Shown piece after piece: positions 30,852 to 43,609 of a DNA stretch of 64,000 bases. Position 1 is the first letter of the stretch. Every line of letters starts with the position of its first letter. The notes below the pieces were generated by a model. It was given only the letters and a program-made list of their open reading frames with translations, ran no database searches and was not told the DNA's origin. The DNA is from Strix aluco. Its lineage: Eukaryota; Chordata; Aves; Strigiformes; Strigidae. The stretch is taken from NCBI RefSeq assembly GCF_031877795.1, contig NC_133970.1, positions 42,577,533 through 42,641,532 of the forward strand. The letters are read 5' to 3'. The translations under genes and the position numbers were made by a program.

Positions 30852-33800
30852 TCAAACTCAGAAAGAGCTATCATCTCCTTAGTGAAAATACCTTGTTTCA
30901 GAAACATCATGCAGAATGTAGCTTCAAGAAGTGTTGGGTTTTTAACAAAAAATTAATAACATTTAATAATTAATAGAACTATGTAAGATTTAATTAATTT
31001 GAAATATTTGGGGCACCAATTTTCACCTTATTGCTCCTCGCTGGAGGTACATTATAGTTTTAATGCAATTAAAACAAAGTAGGCAATATTTTTAGCTAAT
31101 TGCACCATGTACGTTGAAGGTAATTTGAAGCTGCAAGCAAAAAAATTAAATAACAGAAGCAGTAACTGAGTGTTGCAAGCTGGGAGTATGTATTCCTGGC
31201 TGCATTCTGAGTTAGAGGGGTACAGAGGCTAGGCGAGGTGCTGAACAGCCTTGGCAGAAGGGTAAAGTCTCAGCCCTGGGTTAATGGTCCTATTTTATAT
31301 ATATATCACAGAGAAGCAGACCCACAAGTGCGGGGGTTCAGGTGGGAGATGCTGCAAGGTACAAGTCTTGCCATGCAGAGCAGGAATGTGTGTGGACGAG
31401 TATTTGCTGCACTCAGGCAGTCTTGCATGATCGTGGGGCACAGGGTGCCCCTGCCACCCCAACTATGGGGAGGCCAGGTAGCTCCTGAGTCCAGCCCTGC
31501 CTCCTGTCACTGGCACAGGACCAGGCTTGGGGGAATCATTGGTAATCCCTGCCAGGGATTTCAGCTGGGAGGAGAGCTGGGGGTCTCCTCCTTTCCTGGA
31601 TGCAACCCCACACAAGCACCACCCCACCAACTCCTTCCTGCTCCCATGAGCAATTACAGAGCAAATTCCTCATCCCCAGCCTGGCGGACAGCTGTGGGTT
31701 ATACTGTGTCATGGCAGGCACTTGAGCCCCAGGTAGGGTGTATCGGACAACCTACTTGGAGGTCGCAAGCAGCATAACCTGCTGAGATCCGTGAGCTGGG
31801 CTTCATTATGTCTTGAGATGACTCTAGGAGGTGCTGTTTTCTGGTGGGAAAAAGGAAGGGGGCAGTGGGCATAGCATCCCTATCCAACCCTCAGCAACAA
31901 GAATGGGAAAGTGAAGCATTGGGTTCATCAGCATTTTGATAAGCTCTAGTCAATCTACAAAGGGAAAAAAGTAGAACTAGCAGAGACTGGGCACAGAGGC
32001 TTGCTCACACCTTCCCAATTAGACTTGGTTCTCAACCATGTATTTTTTTTTAATTAAGCTGTTGGTACAATGCTCAGGAGATAGAACCTTTCATTATATG
32101 CAGAAAGGTAGCTACCACACAGTTTAATTTCCTCTCCCACCTAAAGTTCACCAACAGCAACAGCAGGAATGAGCACTGGAATGAACAGGAATGAGGCAGG
32201 ACACATGCTCCTCAGGGCACAGGACCAACTGAGCTGGCCAACGGGAGTGAAAGAGGCTACAGGCTTTGCTGTAAAAGTAGCCACATAACGTACATTTGAC
32301 CTTTACCATCACTACCGCCCTGCTTTCCAAAATGACATGAGTTTATTGCACTGACCTTTGCCTGTAAAGATCTTGGTTGGTAAAACACAGCTGAGAGAGG
32401 AATAGGGAGCCATGGTTATGTTTGCATGAGGAAGTAAATTTTGGATGTTGCTGAGGAGGGCAACCAGGGCTGTGACCACTCAGCCCTTATGCATTGCTCC
32501 CTACTGCAATCCTGATGCTGGGCAGACTGGAGCTCCCTCCTGCACCAGCCCACCCTGCATCCCTGCTCTGTCCCACCCCAGCCCCGCTCTCCCTCCCACC
32601 ACACACCTCCACATATCTTTTGGGGTGTCTCCACCACCCTGTGATCCCCCTCATGCTGTACAACCAAGATGTCACTGCTTAGGGACAAGGTGAGAAAAGT
32701 CAACACTGTGCAGAGAACCAGTGACATTTTTTCTGACCATCCAGGCTGGCTTCTCCAGGAGCGACAGCTCTGTTGTGGTGCTTTTTCATCCGCTGCTTGA
32801 GACTAATGGCTCTAGAAAAATAGATAAATCAGAGGTGACACAGCTATTGCTGCTTGACATTTTTTCATCAAACCATCTGGGGGAGGAGGGGGTGATCAGA
32901 AAGTGACATTTTCACCAAACCGGATGTTTCCGCAGCAAATTTTCAATCTAGTGGATTAAAAAAGAAATGCCAACAGCACAAAAAAACATAACTGTCCTGA
33001 TTAAAAATGTTGGCCTTCAAAACACTAAATTTCTGTTAAAAATGGACTGGTTTTCGGATTGATTAAAAAAAGACAAAAATTAATCTATTCCTCTGGACAC
33101 CTCCTGCGCCCCAAATTTGTTTTGTTTTTTAACTAATATATTCACAGGAAAGTAAGCCAAAATAATAACAATTTGTTCCTGGAAAATAATTGTAATTTTT
33201 CAACCGTCTCTTAATGTAACATAGTTAAATGAGAACAATATTAATAGCAGCACTGAACAGTAAGTCATACGATTATTTGAAAGAAGGGCATTACAATATA
33301 AGAGCTAATTTTTATCATCAACTTTAATTTCTAAATGGGAAAAATGAGGCAGGGATATCAAGCATCTTAAAAAAAACCCAAATAAACCACAGAAAACATT
33401 GGCATTAGAAATGCTGGACTCTTATCTCCCTGTTAGGTCACATTAGCTTCTTTGTCTGTATATGTGTAATTGTTATATATATATATAGTACCTCTGTATG
33501 GATACATAGGTATGATATGTATGTCTGCATATTCATGTATATAATGATTCATATTTAATATCTCTTGCCTTTTTAATCTTTGGATGTTAGAACTGAAGCA
33601 TCTGACAAAAACATTCTTTTTTTTTTTCCCTTTTCCAAGAATCCAGGTAAATGCATTGATTTATAGTGTAAATGATCAGGCTTCATTTAATCCCAGCATG
33701 GATGCAAAGTCCCCTTCACTGCACTGCACTTCCCGCTCTAAGACATTTGGACTCCTAATCTTGGACTCCCCATGACAGGTTTAGCAGCGGTTGTCTCAGG

Positions 33801-34097
33801 AATGGAGCCTATTTTGGAGAGCTCTGCGTCCTTCCTCCACCTCTGCTGGACAGTCCGGGCAGGAGCCAGGGAAGGGGAGACCTGTGTGGGTTGGTGTCAG
33901 GGTACAGTGAAGAGGAGGGTTGAGGCAGAGGGAAAGCGGAACCATGCAGCATTGGAAGAAAGCTGGTGCAGAGGCATAAAACAGAGAGAGAAATTGCTGT
34001 AGAAACACGAAGAAAGTCAAGGGAGAAAAACAGGTTGGAATTTTAATAATAATGATCAGCCCCAGAGGCAATAGCTGTAAAGATCTGTAAAGCGGGA
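30852..34097. other. Non-coding DNA, no gene recognised
   Basis: Short open frames only. One of 179 codons on the plus strand (31238-31777) is GC-rich and lacks any recognisable domain. AT-rich stretches and short T runs occur. No LTR ends seen. Confidence 0.45.
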
Positions 34098-34973
34098 GTG
34101 TCGATCTGCATGAAGATAGGGAGGCTCTACAGAGAGACTCGGATAGATTGGATCAGTGGGCCAACGTTAACGGGATGAGCTTCAACAAGGCCAAGTGCCA
34201 GGTCCTGCACTTGGGCCACAACCACCCCATGCATGGCTACAGGCTTGGGGAGGTGTGGCTGGAGAGCTGTCTGGAAGAAAAGGATCTGGGGGTTCTAATT
34301 GACAAGCAGCTGAACATGAGCCAGCAGTGTGCCCAGGTGGCCAAGAAAGCCAAGGGCATCCTGGCTTGTATTAGAAATAGTGTGACCAGCAGAAGTAGGG
34401 AGGTGATAGTCCCCCTGTACTCTGCACTGGTGAGGCCACACCTGGAGTATTGTGTCTGGTTTTGGGCACCTCAATATGAGAGAGATATCGAGGTGCTGGA
34501 GCGAGTGCAGAGGAGGGCAACGAAGCTGGTGAAGGGCCTGGAGAATAAATCTTATGAGGAGCGATTGAAGGAGCTGGGACTGTTCAGTTTGAGGAAGAGA
34601 AGGCTGAGGGGAGACCTCATCACTCTCTACAACTACCTGAAAGGACATTGTAGAGAGGTTGGTGCTGGTCTCTTCTCACAGGTAATTAGTGATAGAACAA
34701 GAGGGAACGGCTTTTAACTGCAACAGGGGAGGTTCAGACTGGACATTAGGAAAAAAATTTTCAGAGAAAGAGTGGTCAGACAGTGGAATAGGCTGCCCAG
34801 GGAGGGGGTGGAGTCACCATCCCTGGATGTGTTTAAGGGTCATTTGGATGAGATGTTGGGGGATATGGTGTAGGGGAGAACTTTGTAGAGTAGGGCTGAT
34901 GGTTGGACTCGATGATCCCAAGGGTCTTTTCCAACCTGAATGATTCTGTGTGATTCTGTGATTCTGTGATCTG
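34098..34973 (+). mobile_element. CR1 LINE, 5'-truncated
   Basis: The sequence of an avian CR1 3' end: the region around GGGCCAACG...GCACTTGGGCCACAACC, CTGAACATGAGCCAGCAGTGTGCCCAGG, GTGAGGCCACACCTGGAGTATTGTGT, and the (ATTCTGTG)n tail at about 34946-34973. No poly(A) tail, as usual for CR1. No target duplication was found, also usual. It identifies the genome as avian or other sauropsid. Confidence 0.95.
34148..34717 (+). pseudogene. CR1 ORF2 reverse transcriptase, C-terminal fragment
   Basis: A 189-codon open fragment covers the region after the CR1 RT catalytic core ([63 protein letters not shown]). It ends at a stop near 34715 and the final conserved part continues in another frame ([15 protein letters not shown] region). 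It has no endonuclease or palm motifs, so it is inactive. Confidence 0.92.
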
Positions 34974-37900
34974 TCACCTGTAGGAAAAATATCTTCACTC
35001 CTATACGTGTGCTTGGGTACAGGCTCCAGCAGGTGGAAGGACAGGATCCTGACTGCAGTCTTGGATGGGCTCACAAATACACGTGTTTGTGTGTAAACAG
35101 AGACTAATGTGTATTGCATAAAGGTAAAGAAAACTACATATGTGGTAGGCAGATGAGCAATGTGCAGACATGATCAGAGGCTTAGGTGTGAGCACAAGAA
35201 GTTGACACTTTGGTGCTGGAAGAAGTGATGGCCTCTGAGTTTCTTTGGGGAGAGGTTCCTTTCCTACAAGACAGCACAGAAAACAGGATAGAGAAGATGA
35301 TCCATGAAGACTTGTCTAGGAAGAACACATTAGAAATAACGAGGAGTAGGAAGCAGTAGGTTTATGGACTGGAAGAAAGAGAGCTTCAACCTGATAGCCC
35401 AACATGATGGAGGCAATGTTGGACCAATTCTGTGGTCCTGTGAAGACACAGAGCAATCTTGCACCTGTAGCTGGGTGTATTGCAAACTTAGCAGATACAT
35501 TCATACCCTGACAGCAAGTAGATGCACTGGGAGGTGTGTGCAAGATGCTGCACAATCCTAGCAGTCCCTAGACTATATGGTGAATCCCACAGAGCACAGG
35601 AGCTGTGTACTTTTAAAGAAGGTCATCTGCACTTGGTTAGTTAATAAAGTCTTTGGGAAAGGACTGTCCTTCTCTTGCTTTCAAAAGTTTGTTATACAGC
35701 TGGACACAAATCTTGTTCTACATAGCAGCTTGACTTTGTCTCTGAAATATTCACCGGCAAGCATAGCGATCCTTCTCCCATTGACACGGGGCAGTTTGCC
35801 ATTAGCACCGGCAAAAGACAAGGCAGAATCCTTCCTGCTTTGCACAGACCTGGATTCAGACCATAACTACCCACCAGGCTGGTGGTATAAATGGGAACAA
35901 AACTACCTTGGCATCCTCTTCTCAGTCCTCTGGTAAATCCATCCTTGGAAAATCATCCAACGGTATTGGTGGTACAGCCTAGTCTATGTCCAGAGTCTCA
36001 CATTTATGTCTGTTAGGTCTTTGCAATGTCTCAGCCCTATGTGGAGCAAAAGAAATATAGATGAAGAGCTGAAACATCAGAATCAGTTGCAAGGGACATC
36101 ATTGCACTTCAACAGGGCCATGTGTGTAGACAGTAGAGTTGTAGATATGAACAGATGGCCATTAAATGTTTGTCATATTCTGGGGTCACCACTCATGCAG
36201 TTACTCATGCAGAAACAGTGAAAGAAAGTAGCCACAGAAAAGCTTTCTGTTGCTCACTTGGCCTAAATGACTTAGTGGCCTTAGTTTTCCTTTCTAGTCT
36301 TCGGAGAGTAAAAGAGACACCTTCAAATCCCATTCATACCTTAGCTAAGCAGACTCCTTGTTCCTCTTCACCTTCATGGGCTTTGCAGAGTTTAGGGTAA
36401 ATGGACTCCTAAATTGAGTCTCCCACAATGCAGAGCTCATCCCTACAGTCTGGTCAGAAGCTGCTGTTAAAAGCTTTCCTGTGACAAAGGTGTTTGTAGC
36501 ATTAGGACTACTATGCTGACAGCACAGGTTGCAAGGATGTGACTAAACTTATATTTGCTCTAAAGCTTTAACTGAGATTAATTTCCCTTCATGTTATAGA
36601 CCTACAGCATAACTATCTCCTTCACAGCTAGTCACTCAAGGTCCTCATAACCACCAGAGATATAGGCTCCTTCTGGCCGTGGTTCACAGTCTCACCGGGA
36701 GCGGTCCTTTAGGACAAGTGAATTGGGACCTACAATCCCTGCCTGTCTCCACTAAAACTGGCCTGGAGTGATTTGCTCACATGGAGTTGTCTGTACCTTG
36801 AATCCTATCATTAGGACTTTAAGCCATTATCAATGGCTATTCAGTGTTCAAGGAGAACAGTCTCAGTCTCCACTTAGATGCTTCAAAGAAGAAGCTGGGT
36901 TGGAGGAATATTGGCATTTACCAGATTTATTTGGCTATGGTTTGGTCAGTGGAACAAATCCTTGGTCAGTGTTACCTTCAGCAAAGTATGCTCCTTCTTT
37001 GTCTCCAAGGCACCACTTCTGAACTTGACTGTATATACTTGTCTTCATAACCTTAACACTTTTACTCATAAATTTTTACCTTTACCAGCAAAGTGAATTG
37101 CTTTTCTTAAACAGATTAGTTTGGCTGATGTCCAGTCCATCTAACACAGATGCCTAACTTGCCTCTCAATTTCAGGCTGCTGATGAGGCAGTCCTCATAA
37201 GATAGGTATCTAACTCCTCTGCCTAGTCAACAGAGAAAGGCATTTGCCTCTGTAGTCCTGCAGAGGTAAAGTCTGTCTGCCCAAGTTTAACACCTGAAAA
37301 AGGGATTGTGCACTTGAAAGCCTGTTTAATCTAAATCAATTCACCTAAATATATTAATATATTAATGCTTATTACAAACCTTGCCTAAACTCAGTTAAAT
37401 CCACTGTGTGGTCAGGATATCTTCCTAGAGACTTTCAAAGGGTCTTCTCCTCTCCACTGTCTATGTAGGTGCTGTAGATCCCTGCTTTAGAAGGACAGCT
37501 TCATTTGGTGCTTGAAATACAGACAGGATGACCACACGTAGCTTTCATGTGAAAGTACATTTTTCTGGCTTGTTTGTTTTTTTTTTTTTTTTCTTTTAGC
37601 CTCAGCAAGTCCTAATCCTTTGGCTGTACATGAATATGTGTGCGTGCATTGCATCCACAGTGTCTGAGGGTGTGTGAGGAGGACAGGCAAAGGGATGGTA
37701 GTACCCACTCCAAAGACAGTGGTCACTGGCAGACCAGCCTGGTCCTTCCTGCTCCACCCAAAAGGGAAAATATTTTCCCCAGTTAAGGTTATGTTCAAGA
37801 ATGTCTCCTCAGCTTGATGATTGCCTGGGGCTAGCATATGAGGGGTGTGCCAGTGCCTGTAGTCAGCCACAAGTATAGGCGTTGCCCATGGTGCTGCCAC

Positions 37901-39010
37901 CCCTGACCCTGCAGCCGGTGTCATCCCATACTCCAACCCCAGACAGAAGATGTGTGTTGCTGCCACTTCCCGGGGATATAGCAGGATACTATTTGTTCCA
38001 CCAGATCTCTCCCATTTCTGCTGCCTCCTTGATCCATTCAGGGGAGCAAAGCCTGTTAAGACTTTTCCTCATAAAGCCTAACCCTTGTTGCTGGCATGGT
38101 TGAGGTAATGAAAGAGTCAGGTCTTGCTATGATGGTGCTGCCAGCTGTCCTTCCTCCCCCACTCCCCCACCTGCTCTTTTTCTTGTGCTATGACATAACC
38201 AGAAAGTCCTGAGGGGTAAGAAGGATGCTAAAGGCCTTTTCCTCTTTCTCACCCACAGCCTGGACCTGTACAGCTGCCACTACTTGTCCTTGGGTACCCA
38301 GGGACACAAGTGACAACAGCTCTACCCTGGGCCATCTTCAAAAAGACTGTTTTCACCCTCTTGGCTTATGAAATAGCTGTAGATCCAGATCTTGCATCTG
38401 CCTTGGGGGTACCAGGCTACTGCTTTCACTCAAATTCCAGGAGCTCAGGTTAACACTTCCAGCTCATCAAAGGGCAGGGGTTTGGGGCCAGGCCATCAAG
38501 AAGGTATTGGTTCCAACCAAGACAGAAGCCAACCGTGGGAAAAGCTGAAGTCAGTGCTCAGTTCAGGGGCTTAGTTCAGCACCATCTTGTCATCTGAGCA
38601 TAATTGCTTTAGCCAGAAAGCATGTTTCAGATCAGGAAAAAAATACAGAAACAGTCAAAACAAAAAAAAAAAAAAAAAAAGAAAAAGCCAAAGTAAGAAT
38701 TTTCTCTAGCCAGCATGCATGACTTCAGGTTGAGAGCCATCAACAATATTCTTGTGACACTCAAATGCAAGGTGAAATTTCAGTCGTGTGCAGTGACTTT
38801 TCAGAAATAGGCTGGGAGGAGAGATATGAGCCCTGCCAAGGGGACAGAAAGGCAACATCTGAAGAACAGAGTGCAGAGCTGCTGACTGAGACAAGTGTAT
38901 TATTGTGTGCAGTGATTTTTGGTGTTTACTGAGACAAAACTCCCTGGGCCAATAAATGTACAAGAAACAAGGTGTTTCTGGAGATTGTAGCAATCAGTCC
39001 CTGACAGTTT
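34974..39010. other. Non-coding DNA, no gene recognised
   Basis: About 4 kb without convincing coding potential on either strand. A poly(A) run lies near 38660-38680. Confidence 0.45.
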
Positions 39011-39330
39011 ATTTTTTCTTTTTCTTTTTCTTTTTCTTTTTCTTTTTCTTTTTCTTTTTCTTTTTCTTTTTCTTTTTCTTTTTCTTTTTCTTTTTCTTTT
39101 TCTTTTTCTTTTTCTTTTTCTTTTTCTTTTTCTTTTTCTTTTTCTTTTTTTCTTTCCCTTTCTCTTCTTTTTCTTTCCTCTTCTCTTCTCTTCTCTTCTC
39201 TTCTCTTCTCTTCTCTTCTCTTCTCTTCTCTTCTCTTCTCTTCTCTTCTCTTCTCTTCTCTTCTCTTCTCTTCTCTTCTCTTCTCTTCTCTTCTCTTCTC
39301 TTCTCTTCTCTTCCTCTTGTCTCCTTTTTT
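39011..39330. repeat. Two-phase pyrimidine microsatellite
   Basis: An almost pure pyrimidine tract: about 28 units of CTTTT (39011-39150), a short mixed bridge (39150-39175), then about 27 units of CTTCT (39176-39315). The long frames it opens on both strands (poly-Phe/Ser, poly-Lys/Arg/Glu) are artefacts of the repeat. Confidence 0.97.
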
Positions 39331-41001
39331 TTTTTTTCCCCATTATTTTTTAAATTCAGGTCAGAGCCAAATGCCAAAGGAGTAAAGGTCTTTCTTTTAA
39401 TGATGCTGATATAGGGACCACTGTATCATTCAAGTCCTCCTACAAGTCTTCTTCCCACATCATACCAGCATTGCTGTGTTTTGGAGCCCACCATCCTGTG
39501 AACTGCTAAATGAACATGCAGCATCCAGCAGTAGTTGCTTTTCTTTTCTTTTTTTTTTTTTTTTTTATTCTCAATAGTCAAAACAGCTCTTGGTCTATTA
39601 CTCCCCCATGATTTTAAACTTGGGATGTAATCAAATTAGAGTGATACCTGTTCCAGAGTCCATCTGAGGAAATGGAAAGGCTCCTGGAGGACTTTGGTTA
39701 GCCATCCAGCAAAGTCCAGGAGTGGTGTGGGAAAGTCCAGAGCTAATGAAAGCATTCTGGTTTGCAGTGAATATATTTATTTTCCAGACTTTGCAAACCG
39801 GTCTGTGTCTGCGCTCATTCATTCAGTGCATGCTCTCCTCAACAGCCACTTCATAACATTCTGTTACTGTTCATTGTTGACCGTATGTCTACATTTAAGT
39901 ATATGTTTTACGTGTATGTCTCTGGCTAGTCATCCTCCATCCTTTATTTTCTTCCTTTCTTTCTTTTCTTTCTGTTCAGTTAGTTTGTATTGCTCTCCTT
40001 CTTGTTTCATTTTCTATAGTTTAATGGCAAGTATTTCCATTAGATCTTTTTGATGGATGCTGTGTTTGTAACTTTTTTTTTAATTACTATTTATATATAT
40101 ATCTTCTTTCCTCACCTTTCCCTTTTTCCACACTATATATAAATATACATATATATAAAAAATCTTTTCTTCTTTTGTCATTCAAATTCCAACAAAACCA
40201 ACCAAGAGCCAGTCAAATACACCACAGTCTCATGCTGAGCTAGGAAAAAAGCTCACTAAATGACATGAAAGTGGAGAATACAGTCCCTCAGGCCGTAAGT
40301 TCAAATCAACTCGAAGTTGAAAGTGTGACATGATGGCATCATGTAACAAGCTAAAAATTGGTTGCATGACATGCCGTCAAGTTTTGTGCAGGTGACGTGA
40401 TTGAAGCATTTTTCTTGGATGTTGTATCAGTTGATGATTGGCCAGTCATGATCACATGTGCCTTTTTTGACTTTGTGCTGCCACAATTTTTGCTGTGCTC
40501 ATTTTCGTTTCATTTTTGGTGCTTACAGTGGTTTCTTTATTTGTCCTTTGATTTCTCATCAGCGTTTTATGCTTCTTTAGATGCCACATAGAAGGAAATA
40601 AAGATGGATTCCTAATAATTTTGAAAAAATGGGATTGTTATAACTACAGATAATTTGGGAAAAAAAAGAGAGAGAAAAAAATGCGTTGTTAATTTTTTTC
40701 AACTGAAAATCTTGTGATTTTATTTTTTTTCTGGAGATTTGGGGGCCTTTTTCAATTGACACCTTTTCTTCCCCTTAGCATATTTCAAATACTCTCTAAA
40801 AATTAAAAAAAGCCAAACAAAACAAAACAAAAACCCCAAAAGAGTAATGATAGTAACAGTAGTTTGAAAACTATAGCAATTAAAAAAAAAAAGCAAGTCC
40901 AAGAAAAGCCTCATTGTATGTTTCAAGAATTCCTAATTCTAAGGTTCCGTATTACACCAACTGCAGCCAAAATTAATTGCTCAGGAGCAGGGAGGGATTG
41001 T
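39331..41001. other. Non-coding DNA, AT-rich
   Basis: T- and A-runs and short TA repeats (40085-40160). No gene seen. Confidence 0.5.
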
Positions 41002-41006
41002 TTTGA

Positions 41007-41369
41007 GTGTGGTGGTTTAGTCCCTGCCAGGGTCTGAGACCACGAGGCCACTGCCCCTCCCCCACAAAGGGAGTGAAATACAAAGCCCCGGGGCTGAGAT
41101 AAGGAAAGGTTTAATACAACAGTGCAACAGCAACACAACAAACAACAACAATAACAATAACAGTAATAGTGATAGCAATGAACAGAGCAAGATATCTACC
41201 AATACAGCAGTGGGAACAGAGCGATGGCATAACACACATGTTAACCGACTGTCTTGCGCTCCACGCTATGGTGCCAGGATGTGACGTCAGCATGGTATAT
41301 AAATAACCCGGCTAGAGCTTCCCACCCACTGCTGGGGAAACTTAACCCTATCCTAGCTAAACCAGGACA
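41007..41369 (-). mobile_element. Solo LTR of the ERV-9 family
   Basis: 363 bp from TGTGGTGGTTTAG to AAACCAGGACA, with the same internal blocks as the ERV-9 LTRs. It contains a perfect CRE palindrome TGACGTCA (41282-41289) beside TATATAAAT (41296-41304). The flanking pentamers TTGAG and GTGGG match at three of five, so the duplication has decayed or was lost. Confidence 0.9.
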
Positions 41370-41374
41370 GTGGG

Positions 41375-43159
41375 AAAAAACCCCATCCATATCAAAAAGC
41401 AAAATGCATCTTTTTGTTTACAACTGAAAAAGGGTCCTTGACAAGTGTTTTTTATTTTTTTATTCTTGTATTATTTTTGGTGTTGTAATTGTTCAGACTG
41501 CTGTGTATGGTTTGCTGTTTGTTGAACCAACAGAGTGAAAACCTGCCAGCATGGATTGATATTCCGCATGACACGTTTCCACCAGAGTGGACCTTTTTAA
41601 GTTTCTAAGTTTCTTGATGTAATAAATCACCAAGTGTATAAGAAGAACCTGCTTGCTAGAAAGAGATAAGAGCTAATCCTTAATGATTAAGCATCCTACT
41701 TAAATGTTAAGCCTAGTCAGATCATGATTACTTTTTTTTAAATAACTTTTTTATTTAAGAAATGTTACCTTCACTTTTTCTTTCAAAACAAAAAGTTTAT
41801 TTCAACAGGTTGTTGTTTTTTTTTTTTAATTTAACCTCCTATAAATTGCCTGTTCAAAGTCCTACTTTCTGACATTCATAAAGGAGTAGATGTTATTGGC
41901 AGCTATGTCTCCACAGAAAGCTCATACACTGTCATACATGAAACTCTATTAAAATGTAGAGAAATTCTTTCTCGATGCCTTTCACACTACAGAAACTCAC
42001 CAAGCAAGATTGTGATCTGGCATTGTAAAGTAGCACTTAAAAATAATTAAAATGCAGGTATCTGCACATACATAGTGTTACAGATTTACGTATAAATGCC
42101 CTACTATTGTTTTGATTTATTATTATTACTATTAGGAAGAATTGTATTTTTCTCTATCATGATTGTGACTACTTTGCTCACTTTGGGTTTGATCCAGTTC
42201 TCAATGAAGTCAAGGGGAATCTTTCTGTTGACACTGAGTGGGAGCAGAATCAGAGCCAATGCCTCCAAAAGCAAAACACCAGACCAGAATCCCAATCCTG
42301 TCCCAATTGAAGGGACAAGAAAACACCCATTACTTTCAACAGGAGCAGGATTGGGACCAAAAGAACAGGCTTGGGTTTAATTTCATTTTCATTTTTTAGG
42401 TCTTTTTCTCCCCTGTTCCAAATGCCCCCCTACGTTGCCTACTTCCCCCTCCCTTTTTTGATTTATTTTGCAATGATCTTCATTTTTTTAGGGCAGCAGC
42501 TGAATGGGCCACATTTAGGAAAAAAAAAAAGTGTGTATATATATATATTTAAAAAGGAACTGTTGGATGACACCTTTGACATATCAGCAAATATCAATCA
42601 ATCTGAAGACTTCAGACTTATTCTCTCATTGATGGTTTAGACTGTAACATTTCTTCAAGAAAAGTATCACATCTGCTGACTTTGAAGGACATGCAATTGA
42701 AAACAAACACATAAGTAAAATCAGAACAGGAAAAAGGTCAACCAGGATTTCTGAAGAGACACTGTTATCACCACAGCAGCTTTTCTTCAAACAGGAGATG
42801 TAAACCTGGATACTGACAAAGGAGTGCCTGTTTGCCACCAAGGATGCAGTTATCATGTGTGACCCATGGTAACAGTCACTGAGCATCTTTATCTGTCATT
42901 CCTTAGCTATATAGGGACCAAAGGACAAAACTTTTTACCGCAGACTTGTAGCTGTATGTAAAATATGGAAGTTCTTTCCTTTTCTCTGAGCTGTTCCCAA
43001 AACAGTTTTTGAGAGTGATTATATGAAATATGTAAAAATAATTAAAAAAAATGCTTAAATGCTTTTAAAATGCAAGATAATAGTTCTTTGATACTTTGGG
43101 AGATTCTTTGGTTATACATTAATTAGAGTTTATGAAGCTTTCATATGGTTTTCTCTATA
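41375..43159. other. Non-coding DNA, AT-rich
   Basis: Nothing recognisable as gene or element; several T- and A-runs. Confidence 0.5.
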
Positions 43160-43164
43160 ACACA

Positions 43165-43604
43165 TTATTGGGGTCACCATTAGCCAGGGTCCTTATTTCT
43201 CCATGCGGGAACAGAAATGACGCAACACCAATGTGATGATCAGGTCGTCCATCTTTTTTTTTTTTTTTTTCCCAATCCTGGTTACATTTATATTCTACTA
43301 AGTTCCGTACACGCACTCATCTATCTTCTAATAGGCTACAGATCATCTACACGCGCTGTTCACGCGCCTCTACAAGCATTTGCATTGGTTAATTGCAATT
43401 AGCACGTAAAGCCCAAAACTTGCCAAAACTCCCTTATCTCATACCCTGTTTTGCTCAGACTTGTGTGCTTTTGCTGACCACAGGTGTTTCTCACTTATCT
43501 GCTATCTTGTGTGTTTTTGCCAGCCTTATTTTGCTGGCCTTGTCTTCGTCCTTGCATTCTTCTGTCTGCACTAACTTTCTCCCAGCGCGGCCCAGACTCC
43601 TACA
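43165..43604 (-). mobile_element. ERV-1-family LTR with a leader stub
   Basis: An LTR (43204-43604, TGCGGGAACAG to ACTCCTACA) closely matches the ERV-1 5' LTR. Unlike a normal solo LTR it is joined on its left to 39 bases of the leader also seen left of the ERV-1 5' LTR, including TGGTGACCCC on the minus strand. The repeat ACACA(T) flanks the combined unit (43160-43164 and 43605-43609). A run of 18 T lies within the LTR near 43253. Confidence 0.75.
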
Positions 43605-43609
43605 ACACA

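Noticed and set aside
31238..31777. A 179-codon plus-strand frame in the middle region
   Set aside because: No recognisable domain, no splice or promoter context, Pro/Gly/Arg-rich composition expected from GC-rich DNA.
34295..34648. A 117-codon minus-strand frame
   Set aside because: Antisense to the CR1 reverse transcriptase.
38900..39414. Long open frames rich in Phe/Ser or Lys/Arg/Glu
   Set aside because: They are created by the pyrimidine microsatellite.
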